Source: Nitrospirota bacterium
Lineage (GTDB): Bacteria; Nitrospirota; Nitrospiria; 2-01-FULL-66-17
Length of the DNA stretch: 64,000 nt
Assembly: GCA_040757335.1 (NCBI GenBank)
Contig: JBFLXB010000005.1
Span: forward strand, 1-64,000
Direction of reading: 5' to 3'
The position numbers and the translations under genes are program-made. Each line of letters opens with the position of its first letter. The stretch's first letter is position 1. Shown here one piece after another: positions 18,715 through 25,163 of the stretch. The notes beneath the pieces are model-generated. The model made no database searches, was not told the origin of the DNA, and saw only the letters and a program-made list of their open reading frames with translations.

Positions 18715-18743
18715 AGTATAATCGTGGTCTCTATGAAATACAA
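18715..18743 (-). promoter_or_regulatory. Promoter of the minus-strand phd-vapC pair
   Basis: On the minus strand, TTGTAT (18743-18738), a 17-nt spacer and TATACT (18720-18715). The -10 box overlaps TACTTTGACAGTA, a short imperfect palindrome that could be the antitoxin's operator. Confidence 0.5.
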
Positions 18744-18853
18744 CAGTGTGTCAGGTGCTGCAAGACTTCTATCTCGGAAAATTGTTGGCTCGTTCGCCAG
18801 TGTGCCGGTTCGCCGGTTGACCACAACTCCGCAGTACACGATTTGCCGTGGCT

Positions 18854-18931
18854 TGGGTCCGCCGCATGCTCGACGGGATCCGCGGCTTGCCCGCTGGTTG
18901 CATTCTTTACGCGCACCAAAAGTCATGTTAA
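18854..18931 (+). pseudogene. Second HEPN toxin remnant
   Basis: The frame reads WVRRMLDGIRGLPAGCILYA then a short tail to TAA at 18929-18931. WVRRMLDGIRGLP is the first-helix sequence of DUF86/HEPN toxins and continues further into the family pattern than the copy at 17332. Both remnants share GGGTCCG(T/C)CGCATGCTCGACGGG and both are followed closely by a GCACCAAAA sequence. No start codon or catalytic region survives. Confidence 0.55.
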
Positions 18932-18941
18932 AGTGGTGCCT

Positions 18942-19172
18942 ATGGGAGACACCATCATACGGCTCTCGGTTACACTGGACCGCGACACCCTTGACGAGGC
19001 CATGCGTCTGACGGGTTCGCGGACCAAGCGTGAGACGATCGCGCGAGCGCTGGACGAGTTGGTCCGTGCCGAGCGTCGCCGCACCCTTGCGGACGCCGTC
19101 GGGACCGGCGTCTTCGGGCTGACGGAGCGTCAGCTTCGTCGGATGCGCTCGCGCACACATGCCCGAGTCTGA
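18942..19172 (+). CDS. vapB: VapB-type ribbon-helix-helix antitoxin
   Basis: 76 residues from ATG 18942. IIRLSVTLDRDTLDEAMRLT is the RHH beta-strand and first helix, and SRTKRETIARALDELVR the second helix, as in the DUF2191/VapB group. The C-terminal tail would cover the PIN active site. A 33-codon longer in-frame start exists but adds HEPN-relic sequence. The gene overlaps the PIN toxin by 14 nt. Confidence 0.83.
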   Translation: MGDTIIRLSVTLDRDTLDEAMRLTGSRTKRETIARALDELVRAERRRTLADAVGTGVFGLTERQLRRMRSRTHARV

Positions 19173-19587
19173 TCGGACGCTGCGGCTCGTCGATACGAGC
19201 GTCTGGATCAGAGCGGACCGGCCCGGGCACGAGTCGGTCCGCTCTCGCTTGCGGCGTCTGTTGGGGGAGGGGCGCGTCGCGATCTGCTGGCCCATCCGGG
19301 TGGAGTTGCTCGTCGGCGTCAAAATCAGAGAACGATGGGTGGCCTTGGACGAGCAGTTGTCCGCTCTCGACCATCTTCCGGTCACCGATGCAACGTGGCA
19401 TCAAGCGGCCCGTATTGGGCATGACCTGGCACGGCGGGGTCAAACCGTTCCCCTCCCAGATCTCGTGATCGGAGCTGCTGCGATCGAACACGGGGTTGCG
19501 CTCTGGACCGTCGATGGCGACTTCCGGCGGATCGCCAAGGTGGCGTCGCTGACCCTCGACGGATGGGAAGCCGAAGGGACGGCGTGA
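19159..19587 (+). CDS. vapC: VapC-family PIN-domain RNase toxin
   Basis: 142 residues. LRLVDTSVWIRADRPGHE carries the first catalytic Asp, CWPIRVELLVGVK the conserved Glu and VPLPDLVIGAAAIEHG the third acidic site; the end GVALWTVDGDFRRIAKV closes the fold. The whole PIN set is present, so it is probably active. It overlaps vapB, as usual for vapBC. The copied dehydratase 3' end begins 14 nt after its stop, making this the last gene inside the bracketed block. Confidence 0.87.
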   Translation: MPESDRTLRLVDTSVWIRADRPGHESVRSRLRRLLGEGRVAICWPIRVELLVGVKIRERWVALDEQLSALDHLPVTDATWHQAARIGHDLARRGQTVPLPDLVIGAAAIEHGVALWTVDGDFRRIAKVASLTLDGWEAEGTA

Positions 19588-19600
19588 GTGCGGTGGGAGG

Positions 19601-19662
19601 TCGTGGTCTCCAACAGCTCGGTCAGCAACCCCGCCAGGCTCGTTCTAGCTCATAGCTGATCG
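19601..19662 (+). repeat. Direct repeat, copy 2 (relic of the CapD-like gene's 3' end)
   Basis: A diverged copy of 16731-16793, including the equivalent of the dehydratase stop region (CTCATAGCTGATCG). It does not code here. It marks the far edge of the TA block. Confidence 0.8.
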
Positions 19663-20007
19663 CTCAGAGGGCACGGCGGCTCCGACAACAGTGGGTCGGT
19701 TTGCGAGAGGAACCGCACGCGTCCTCGCCTCGGCAAAAGCCGACTTTATTTTTGGGCGATAAAGATAAACCGACATTGTCTCTGGATGTGAGCCGTGTAC
19801 GTGTATAGCCGCTGTGCTCAGGCAATGCGACGTCGTCTCTGCGGGCGCTTGAGCGCGCGGCGCAGGGGCGAGTGGAGGAGAAAATGATCGTGTGCCGGAC
19901 GAACGCCGCCTACAAGCTGGCGGATGGCACCTGGGTAGTGAACGTCGCGCACGCGTTGGAGCGCCTGGCCTCGCGATGAAGGAGGTTGTCCGTTCGCCGT
20001 CGCTCCA
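19663..20007. other. Gap between TA modules with a short unrecognised frame
   Basis: About 345 nt without a recognised gene. A frame with ATG at 19884 preceded by GGAGGAG runs to TGA at 19979 and encodes 31 residues (CRTNAAYKLADGTWVV and a helical end). It is open upstream to 19809 and may be the tail of a lost protein. I do not recognise the family. Confidence 0.35.
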
Positions 20008-20048
20008 TTGACACGCTGTTTGTGACCGTGGTACCGTGACCATGGTCA
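20008..20048 (+). promoter_or_regulatory. Promoter and palindromic operator of the last phd-vapC pair
   Basis: TTGACA (20008-20013), an 18-nt spacer and TACCGT (20032-20037). The inverted repeat TGACCGTGGT (20023-20032) / ACCATGGTCA (20039-20048) has one mismatch and a 6-nt centre. It overlaps the -10 box and ends before AAAGGAG. Its place suits autorepression by the Phd antitoxin. Confidence 0.55.
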
Positions 20049-20067
20049 TAATAAAGGAGCGTGTCCC

Positions 20068-20301
20068 ATGGCTCGTGTCGTCTCCAAAGCCCAGTTTAAG
20101 CCGCGATCACTCCAGTACTTTCGAGAAATTGAGAAGAGCGGAAAAGAGTTGATCATCACGGATCGCGGCCGGCCCGTGTTGAAGATCGTTCCGTACTCGG
20201 TCGATCCGCGTGAAGCGCTTCGCCCGCTTCATGGTTCCGTTGTGAAGTATGATCGGCCGCTGGAACCGGTCGGCGTCGAGGACTGGGAATCCCTCCGGTG
20301 A
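20068..20301 (+). CDS. Phd/YefM-family antitoxin
   Basis: 77 residues: VSKAQFKPRSLQYFREIEKS, then GKELIITDRGRPVLKIVPYS, the Phd DNA-binding fold. The C-terminal region, EPVGVEDWESL, is the common toxin-binding end in pairs with PIN proteins of the VapC-like group. AAAGGAG lies 11 nt before the ATG. It overlaps the toxin's GTG by 4 nt. It lies outside the bracketed block, on its right side. Confidence 0.85.
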   Translation: MARVVSKAQFKPRSLQYFREIEKSGKELIITDRGRPVLKIVPYSVDPREALRPLHGSVVKYDRPLEPVGVEDWESLR

Positions 20302-20693
20302 TTGTTCTGGATACCCATTGCTGGCTCTGGTGGGCCAGCGATCCGGAGCGTCTTTCTTCACGGGCACGCGCGACCATCGATCAAGCCGTGGAAGATGGGA
20401 CGGTGTACATCTCGGCGATCAGTACGTGGGAGATCGCGATGTTGGTGTCGGTCGGGCGGCTCGAGCTCACGATGGAGGTCGCCGACTGGGTTGCAAAATT
20501 CGACGCGCTCCCCTTTGTCCATTTCGTTCCCGTCGACAACCACGTGGCGATCCGATCCGTCCACCTTCCCAGGCCGTTTCACAGCGATCCCGCCGATCGA
20601 ATCATCGTGGCCACGGCCGTGATCGTCGGTGCGACTCTGATCACGAAGGACGAAAAGATCCGTGGCTACCGAGGCGTCAAGTCGGTCTGGTGA
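20298..20693 (+). CDS. vapC: VapC-like PIN-domain RNase toxin
   Basis: 131 residues from a GTG overlapping the antitoxin stop. MIVLDTHCWLWWASDPERLS carries the first Asp, ISAISTWEIAMLV the Glu, and FHSDPADRIIVATA the third and fourth acidic residues; the end ATLITKDEKIRGY is typical. This is the HCWLWW subgroup usually paired with Phd-type antitoxins. All catalytic acids are visible, so it is probably active. Confidence 0.88.
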   Translation: MIVLDTHCWLWWASDPERLSSRARATIDQAVEDGTVYISAISTWEIAMLVSVGRLELTMEVADWVAKFDALPFVHFVPVDNHVAIRSVHLPRPFHSDPADRIIVATAVIVGATLITKDEKIRGYRGVKSVW

Positions 20694-20866
20694 GCGAGCC
20701 GGCAGGTCCTCGTTACTCGCTGGTTCCCTGGTTCGTCGGGCTCATGTGTGCGGACGTTCTATAGGTCTTTCGCGGAGGATACTGAGTCCTCCGGCTCGAT
20801 TGACGCCTCCTGCGCTTGCGTGGTACAGTCTGGCGTTTTCCTTCCACCCGTGTCGAGGAGCGTCAC

Positions 20867-21502
20867 ATGAGCACAACGTATCGGGTCCGTCCCGGACCAG
20901 AAGCCTTTCTCCCCCCGGCGGCGGCGTGTATGGGCGTGACGCTGCCTGATCCGGGGCAAGCGCACATCGAAGGCGTCATCGTCGACGAGGCCACGGCCTA
21001 CGAGGAAGCCGCGCGCCGGTTCCTCACCGCCAAGGTGCCCACGATCTTCCCCGGCCCGCTCGTGCTCTGGCGATGGAACGAGAACTCCAAGAAGAAGGCC
21101 ACGGCCATCAAGCGGCTGTTCGACACCCTGAAGGAGTGCGCGCCGCCTGGCAGCACCCCGATGCTGATTCCCATGGCCGATTACCGGCCCAAGTACCCCA
21201 AGATCAACCCCGAGATCGAGATCAACCCCAACCACCCGAACCTGACCATTTGGCACAATCGCATCGACGTGTGCATGTTCGTGGGGGTGCACTGCCATCA
21301 GGCCAATCTCGCGCTCAAGATCATCCGCGGCGGGACGAACTGTTTCACGATCGCGATGTGCGCGCAGGCCGGGCACGAGGACGCGAACCTGTCGTTCCGC
21401 GACGCGAGCCCGGAGAAGATCAGCCGGTTGGCTGACACGGTGAAGCGGTTGGCGGGGCAGGGGGTTGGTCAGCCGGCTGGGGGCAACGGCGGCCCTCCTT
21501 AG
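20867..21502 (+). CDS. Conserved small protein, probably linked to 2-oxoacid:ferredoxin oxidoreductase (annotated elsewhere as CODH beta-subunit-like)
   Basis: 211 residues from ATG 20867, with CGAGGAG upstream. Conserved-looking segments include FPGPLVLWRWNENSKKKATA, MADYRPKYPKINPE and VGVHCHQANLALKIIRGG. From memory, such proteins accompany the five-subunit pyruvate/2-oxoglutarate:ferredoxin oxidoreductases of Nitrospira and Aquificales (epsilon subunit), and are also named carbon monoxide dehydrogenase beta-subunit family. No cofactor motif is visible. The ATP-citrate lyase genes 2.5 kb away support a reductive TCA role. The other oxidoreductase subunits are not in this window. Confidence 0.5.
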   Translation: MSTTYRVRPGPEAFLPPAAACMGVTLPDPGQAHIEGVIVDEATAYEEAARRFLTAKVPTIFPGPLVLWRWNENSKKKATAIKRLFDTLKECAPPGSTPMLIPMADYRPKYPKINPEIEINPNHPNLTIWHNRIDVCMFVGVHCHQANLALKIIRGGTNCFTIAMCAQAGHEDANLSFRDASPEKISRLADTVKRLAGQGVGQPAGGNGGPP

Positions 21503-21624
21503 CTGGTTGCTGAAAAAGTCCATCCGCTGCGTTCTCGCTCGTCGGAAATCCTCACGTACGACCCAGTACGCTCCGGTTTCCTCCTCGCTGCGGCCTTGCG
21601 GCTGGAGCTTTTTGAGCAACCAGC
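21502..21624 (-). repeat. Interspersed palindromic repeat, copy A
   Basis: The outer arms GCTGGTTGCTGAAAAAG and CTTTTTGAGCAACCAGC are complementary apart from one base. The minus-strand core reads GCAAGGCCGCAGCGAGG ... GAGCGTACTGGGTCGTACGTGAGG ... AACGCAGCGGATGG in pieces, shared with copies B, C and E. It begins at the stop codon of the preceding gene and may act as its terminator. Confidence 0.75.
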
Positions 21625-22009
21625 GAATTCGTAGGGGCGTATTGCAAGACGCTTCGACAGGGCGGTCGCGCGCACGTAGTACGTAGTACGCGCGGACTCG
21701 CGGGCTTCGCCCAGCGAATAAAAAAAACCCCTCTCGCTCTCGATTCTCATGGCCCTGTTACCTTTCTCCCGTTCTCCCCATCTCCCAGCCGCCCCCTCGT
21801 CCCACCACCCCATCTCCGCGTACCCGGCCGCCTCACCGTCTCGGCGGCGCTCGTAGCCCGGCGCTCCTTCTTCGTCGCGCCACTCGCCCCCTCGTCTTGA
21901 GTATTGCTCGCGCTTATTCGTCTGAGCGAGGCGCGGTAGTTCCTTCGGTGCATTGATATTCAGCGGGGGGGCGTGGTTCAATTCGGCTGTTCACTGGCGA
22001 GCCTCGAAC
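21625..22009. other. 385-nt intergenic stretch
   Basis: No gene seen. It includes a small palindrome around GCACGTAGTACGTAGTACGCGCG (21675-21697), like the centre of the interspersed repeat, then an A-run and CT-rich sequence. A promoter for the lipoprotein genes is not obvious. Confidence 0.5.
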
Positions 22010-22408
22010 ATGAAGATGAGCGTGTGGTCGCGCTGGGTATTGGCGGGAGTGGTGGTTGGGTTGACGAGCATGGGATGCGCGCCGTCGCCGCCCATGATGG
22101 AGCGGGAGCGGCCGGCGGATGTGATTGATTTGCGCCTCGCGTATCCCGAGGCGTTCGACCGGGTCGTCAAAGCGTTGGAGGGCGCGGGGTACAAGATCGA
22201 CGTGGCGGATGAGCGGGTGGGCTTGATCCGGACCGCGCCCAAGGCGCATGAAGGGACGGGCGGCGGGGTGACCTACGAAACCGTGGTCATCGTCCGCATG
22301 GGCGGGACGGATCGCGAGAGTTGGCTGGCGATGGATCACCTGGCGATTCCGTCGTTTCCCGACGAAGAGCGCAAGACCCGAGAGCTGTTGAAGGGGCTCG
22401 CGCCGTGA
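22010..22408 (+). CDS. Small lipoprotein of unknown function
   Basis: 132 residues from ATG 22010. A short basic start and hydrophobic stretch end in the lipobox LTSMGC (Cys near residue 24), so the protein is probably a lipoprotein. The mature part has DLRLAYPEAFDRVVKALEGA then YKIDVADERVGLIRTAPK. This alpha/beta pattern resembles the small domain of BamC/DUF3576-like proteins, but I cannot assign a family. It overlaps the next gene by 4 nt (GTGA) and probably forms an envelope operon with the next two. Confidence 0.7.
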   Translation: MKMSVWSRWVLAGVVVGLTSMGCAPSPPMMERERPADVIDLRLAYPEAFDRVVKALEGAGYKIDVADERVGLIRTAPKAHEGTGGGVTYETVVIVRMGGTDRESWLAMDHLAIPSFPDEERKTRELLKGLAP

Positions 22409-23151
22409 AGCGACTCGCGGGCGCGGTGCTGCTGGTGTTGGGCTTGGCGGCTCCCGCGGCCGCGGCGCCCCCTGCGTCATTCGGGGTCGAGTTGGACCTG
22501 GCGTCGCGAGACATCCGCGAGGAAGACGGGAACATTGAGGAAGTGAAAGGCACGGCGGATACCACCAGCATCGTGGGCCAGTTCGCGGTCGGGATCGTCC
22601 GGGGCGTGTCGGTGTACGGCGAGGTGGGCGCGGTGGACGTGTCGGTCGATGAGTTCGACGGCTACCAATCGGCGTTTAACCCGTTATACGGCGGAGGCAT
22701 CCGGCTCTCGGCCCCGGCCAACCGCTACGCCGGCAGCGTGGTATTTTTCTCCGACCTTCGCGCACGCCACGTGTCCAGCAGCGACCGGGTGACCACGCTG
22801 GTCTGCACCGCGAATTGCGGCGACCCCCTGACCGAGGTCGTGGTGTCGGACACGGTGGACGAAGACCTGAAGTGGTGGGAGTACACGCTCAAGTTCGGAG
22901 CGAGCGGGCGCTACACCGATGTCCGTCCCTTCGGGGGGATCGAGTTGTCCAAGCTCGACGGCACGGATACGGTTCGGTCGGTCTCGTCCGGCCTGCTCGA
23001 TCAAGAGTTGGACGTGCGCGAGGAAAACAGCATCGGATTTTTCTTTGGGGCGGACTTTCTGCTCGACCCGCAGGGACAGTCGGCGGTCACGGTCGAGCTG
23101 GACGCCATTGACCGATATGCGTTCAAAGTCGGCTTCACGGTCGGTTTCTAG
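22405..23151 (+). CDS. Outer-membrane beta-barrel-like protein
   Basis: 248 residues from GTG 22405, coupled to the lipoprotein stop. The signal peptide is RLAGAVLLVLGLAAPAAAAP with an A-x-A cut near residue 22. The mature protein alternates polar and hydrophobic residues in many short strands (VSVYGEVGAVDVSV, YTDVRPFGGIELSKL) and ends in a strand finishing with Phe (YAFKVGFTVGF), the usual C-terminal signal for barrel insertion. It resembles opacity-type small barrels. Function unknown. Confidence 0.7.
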   Translation: MKRLAGAVLLVLGLAAPAAAAPPASFGVELDLASRDIREEDGNIEEVKGTADTTSIVGQFAVGIVRGVSVYGEVGAVDVSVDEFDGYQSAFNPLYGGGIRLSAPANRYAGSVVFFSDLRARHVSSSDRVTTLVCTANCGDPLTEVVVSDTVDEDLKWWEYTLKFGASGRYTDVRPFGGIELSKLDGTDTVRSVSSGLLDQELDVREENSIGFFFGADFLLDPQGQSAVTVELDAIDRYAFKVGFTVGF

Positions 23152-23626
23152 CGCCCCGCGGTCCGGGCGCCTGTGCGCACTGGCAGTGGCAGCCGCGTTG
23201 GCTGCGCTGTCGGCCGGCTGCCAGTACGGGTACAGTCGCAGCGCGCTGCAAGGCGAGGCCTATGCGCCGTCCTCGAGTTACGTGGGAATCGGCTACGGGA
23301 TGGGTTGGGGCGCGCCGGGCTCGTACGTCTCATTCTCGTATCGCTACTCGTATCCCTATGGCTATCCCTATTACCCGTACCCGTATTATTCCCCGTACGA
23401 CCCCTGGTGGTACCCGCCGCCCTACGTCTACTATTACGATCCCTGGTGGTATTACCCGAGCTTTTACTACCACTATCCGTACTATCCCTATTACCCCTAC
23501 TACCCGTACGTGGGATCGGCTCCGCGACGAACCTTCCGGGTCAACTCCGGGTCCAGTACGTCGACACCGCCGCCGTCTTCGTCCACCGCCCCCAAGTCGT
23601 CGGGCCGTCAGTTCAGAACGCCGTAG
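23117..23626 (+). CDS. Tyr/Pro-rich lipoprotein
   Basis: 169 residues from ATG 23117, overlapping the barrel gene by 35 nt in another frame. A basic N-terminus and ALAVAAALAALSAGC lipobox (Cys near residue 35) predict a lipoprotein. The mature region is dominated by Tyr, Pro and Trp (YPYGYPYYPYPYYSPYDPWW and similar stretches, about residues 77-135). A Ser/Pro/Thr-rich tail follows. Such tracts are known in small secreted or coat proteins, but I know no function for this one. Composition strongly deviates from neighbours, while the frame is clean. Confidence 0.68.
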   Translation: MRSKSASRSVSSAPRSGRLCALAVAAALAALSAGCQYGYSRSALQGEAYAPSSSYVGIGYGMGWGAPGSYVSFSYRYSYPYGYPYYPYPYYSPYDPWWYPPPYVYYYDPWWYYPSFYYHYPYYPYYPYYPYVGSAPRRTFRVNSGSSTSTPPPSSSTAPKSSGRQFRTP

Positions 23627-23731
23627 CCTCCCAGGTTTGCTTTGGAGTGCTTTCCGAAGTAGTTGCCGGGGCCGAAGTGCCTAGGGGCGCTTAGGCCCAT
23701 TTTCCCTCCGAGTTTCGGGGCCTTTCGGGGC

Positions 23732-23760
23732 TTGCGCGCCCGAATCGATCTTCATATAAT
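23732..23760 (+). promoter_or_regulatory. Promoter of the ATP-citrate lyase operon
   Basis: TTGCGC (23732-23737), a 17-nt spacer and a perfect TATAAT (23755-23760). A start near 23767 gives a leader of about 190 nt that contains the whole repeat copy B. Confidence 0.6.
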
Positions 23761-23826
23761 GAAGCTCTTTTTTCTTCAGACCCAACAGGTTAAACCGTCG
23801 GAAAATAGTGGGCCGCTACGCGCTGG

Positions 23827-23942
23827 CCGTCGAGAAGGCGGCGGATGCAAGGCGGAGCGAGTTTTCACCCCGGAGCGTACTCGGTGCGTACGTGAGGAGC
23901 GAAAACGAGACGACAACGCAGCAAACGCCGCCTTCTCGGCGG
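23827..23942 (+). repeat. Interspersed palindromic repeat, copy B, in the aclBA leader
   Basis: Arms CCGTCGAGAAGGCGGCG and CGCCGCCTTCTCGGCGG are complementary apart from one G/T position. The core has GATGCAAGGCGGAGCGAG, GGAGCGTACT, GTGCGTACGTGAGGAGCG and ACAACGCAGC. It ends 6 nt before the GAGGAG ribosome site of aclB, so folding could affect translation. It is open in the aclB frame from GTG 23808, which may tempt gene finders to a 51-residue false extension. Confidence 0.75.
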
Positions 23943-23960
23943 ATCAGCGAGGAGTGGGAT

Positions 23961-25163
23961 ATGGCGAAGGTACTCGAAGGCCCGGGGATGGATTTGTTTA
24001 AGAAGTGGGGCATGGCCGTGCCCAACCACGTGGTGCTCACGTCGCTCGATCAGTTCGACGCCCTGGCCCAGGCCAACGCGTGGATGCGCGAGAGCAAGCT
24101 GGTGGTCAAGGCGCACGAGGCGATCGGATCGCGGATGAAGCTGGGCCTGGTCAAGGTCGATCTGGACTTGGCGGGCGCGAAGAAGGCCGTGACCGACATG
24201 CTGGGCAAAGACGTGGGGTCCGGGCTCACCGTGAGTCAGGTGATCGTCTCGGAGATGGTGCCCCACAGCGCCGAGTACTACCTGGCGGTCAAGTCGGTTC
24301 GCGAGGGCGCGGACCTGATGATGGCCAGCGTGGGTGGCATCGAGATCGAGTCGCAGTGGGACAAGGTGCAGCACGTCCCGATCGAGGTCGGTGAGCCGGC
24401 GTCGGCCCCAGCGCTCGAAGCCGCGGCCAAGAAGGCCGGATTTTCCAAGGACCTCGTCCCCAAGGTCGTGGAGTTCGCCCGGAAGCTCCATCAGTGCTAC
24501 GACCAGGAAGACGCGCAGTACCTGGAGATCAATCCGCTCGTGCTCGACAAGCAGGGCGAGCTGGTGGCGCTCGACGCCGTGACGCTGCTGGACGGCGACG
24601 CGCGCTTCCGGCATCCGGACTGGAACTTCACGTTCGCGTCCGAGTTCGGCCGGCCCTACACCAGCGACGAGCGCGCGATCATGGAGATCGACAGCCGCGT
24701 CAAGGGATCGGTCAAGTTCATTGAGATTCCGGGCGGTGATACCGCGTTGCTGCCGGCGGGCGGCGGGGCGAGCGTGTTCTACTCCGACGCGGTGGTGGCG
24801 CGCGGCGGCAAGATCGCCAACTACGCCGAATACTCGGGCGACCCGCCGGACTGGGCGGTCGAAGCCTTGACCGACAAGATCTGCAGCCTGCCCGGCATCA
24901 AACGCATCATCGTGGGCGGGGCCATCGCCAATTTCACCGACGTGAAGAAGACCTTCACCGGCATCATCGCCGGATTCCGTCGCGCCAAGGCCGACGGCAA
25001 ACTGGACAACGTGCAGATCTGGGTGCGCCGCGGCGGGCCCAAGGAGGCCGAGGGGCTGGCTGCGATGCGGGCGCTGGCGGACGAGGGCTTCAACATCCAG
25101 GTCTATGATCGGTACACGCCGCTGACCGACATCGTGGACTTCGCGTTGAAAGGAAAGTCATGA
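23961..25163 (+). CDS. aclB: ATP-citrate lyase, small (ATP-grasp) subunit
   Basis: 400 residues from ATG 23961. The N-terminal ATP-grasp domain resembles succinyl-CoA synthetase beta (LVVKAHEAIGSRMKLGLVKV, DAQYLEINPLVL). The C-terminal CoA-binding part has ALLPAGGGASVFYSDAVVAR. With the next gene it cleaves citrate, using ATP and CoA, to acetyl-CoA and oxaloacetate, the key step of the reductive TCA cycle in the cytoplasm. Length suits the bacterial two-subunit form. The stop overlaps the next ATG by 4 nt. Some authors swap the aclA/aclB names; the small subunit is called aclB here. Confidence 0.9.
   Translation: MAKVLEGPGMDLFKKWGMAVPNHVVLTSLDQFDALAQANAWMRESKLVVKAHEAIGSRMKLGLVKVDLDLAGAKKAVTDMLGKDVGSGLTVSQVIVSEMVPHSAEYYLAVKSVREGADLMMASVGGIEIESQWDKVQHVPIEVGEPASAPALEAAAKKAGFSKDLVPKVVEFARKLHQCYDQEDAQYLEINPLVLDKQGELVALDAVTLLDGDARFRHPDWNFTFASEFGRPYTSDERAIMEIDSRVKGSVKFIEIPGGDTALLPAGGGASVFYSDAVVARGGKIANYAEYSGDPPDWAVEALTDKICSLPGIKRIIVGGAIANFTDVKKTFTGIIAGFRRAKADGKLDNVQIWVRRGGPKEAEGLAAMRALADEGFNIQVYDRYTPLTDIVDFALKGKS

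Noticed and set aside
23808-23960. N-terminal extension of aclB starting at GTG 23808
   Set aside because: The extension is encoded by repeat copy B; the ATG at 23961 has a good ribosome site and matches the family's start.
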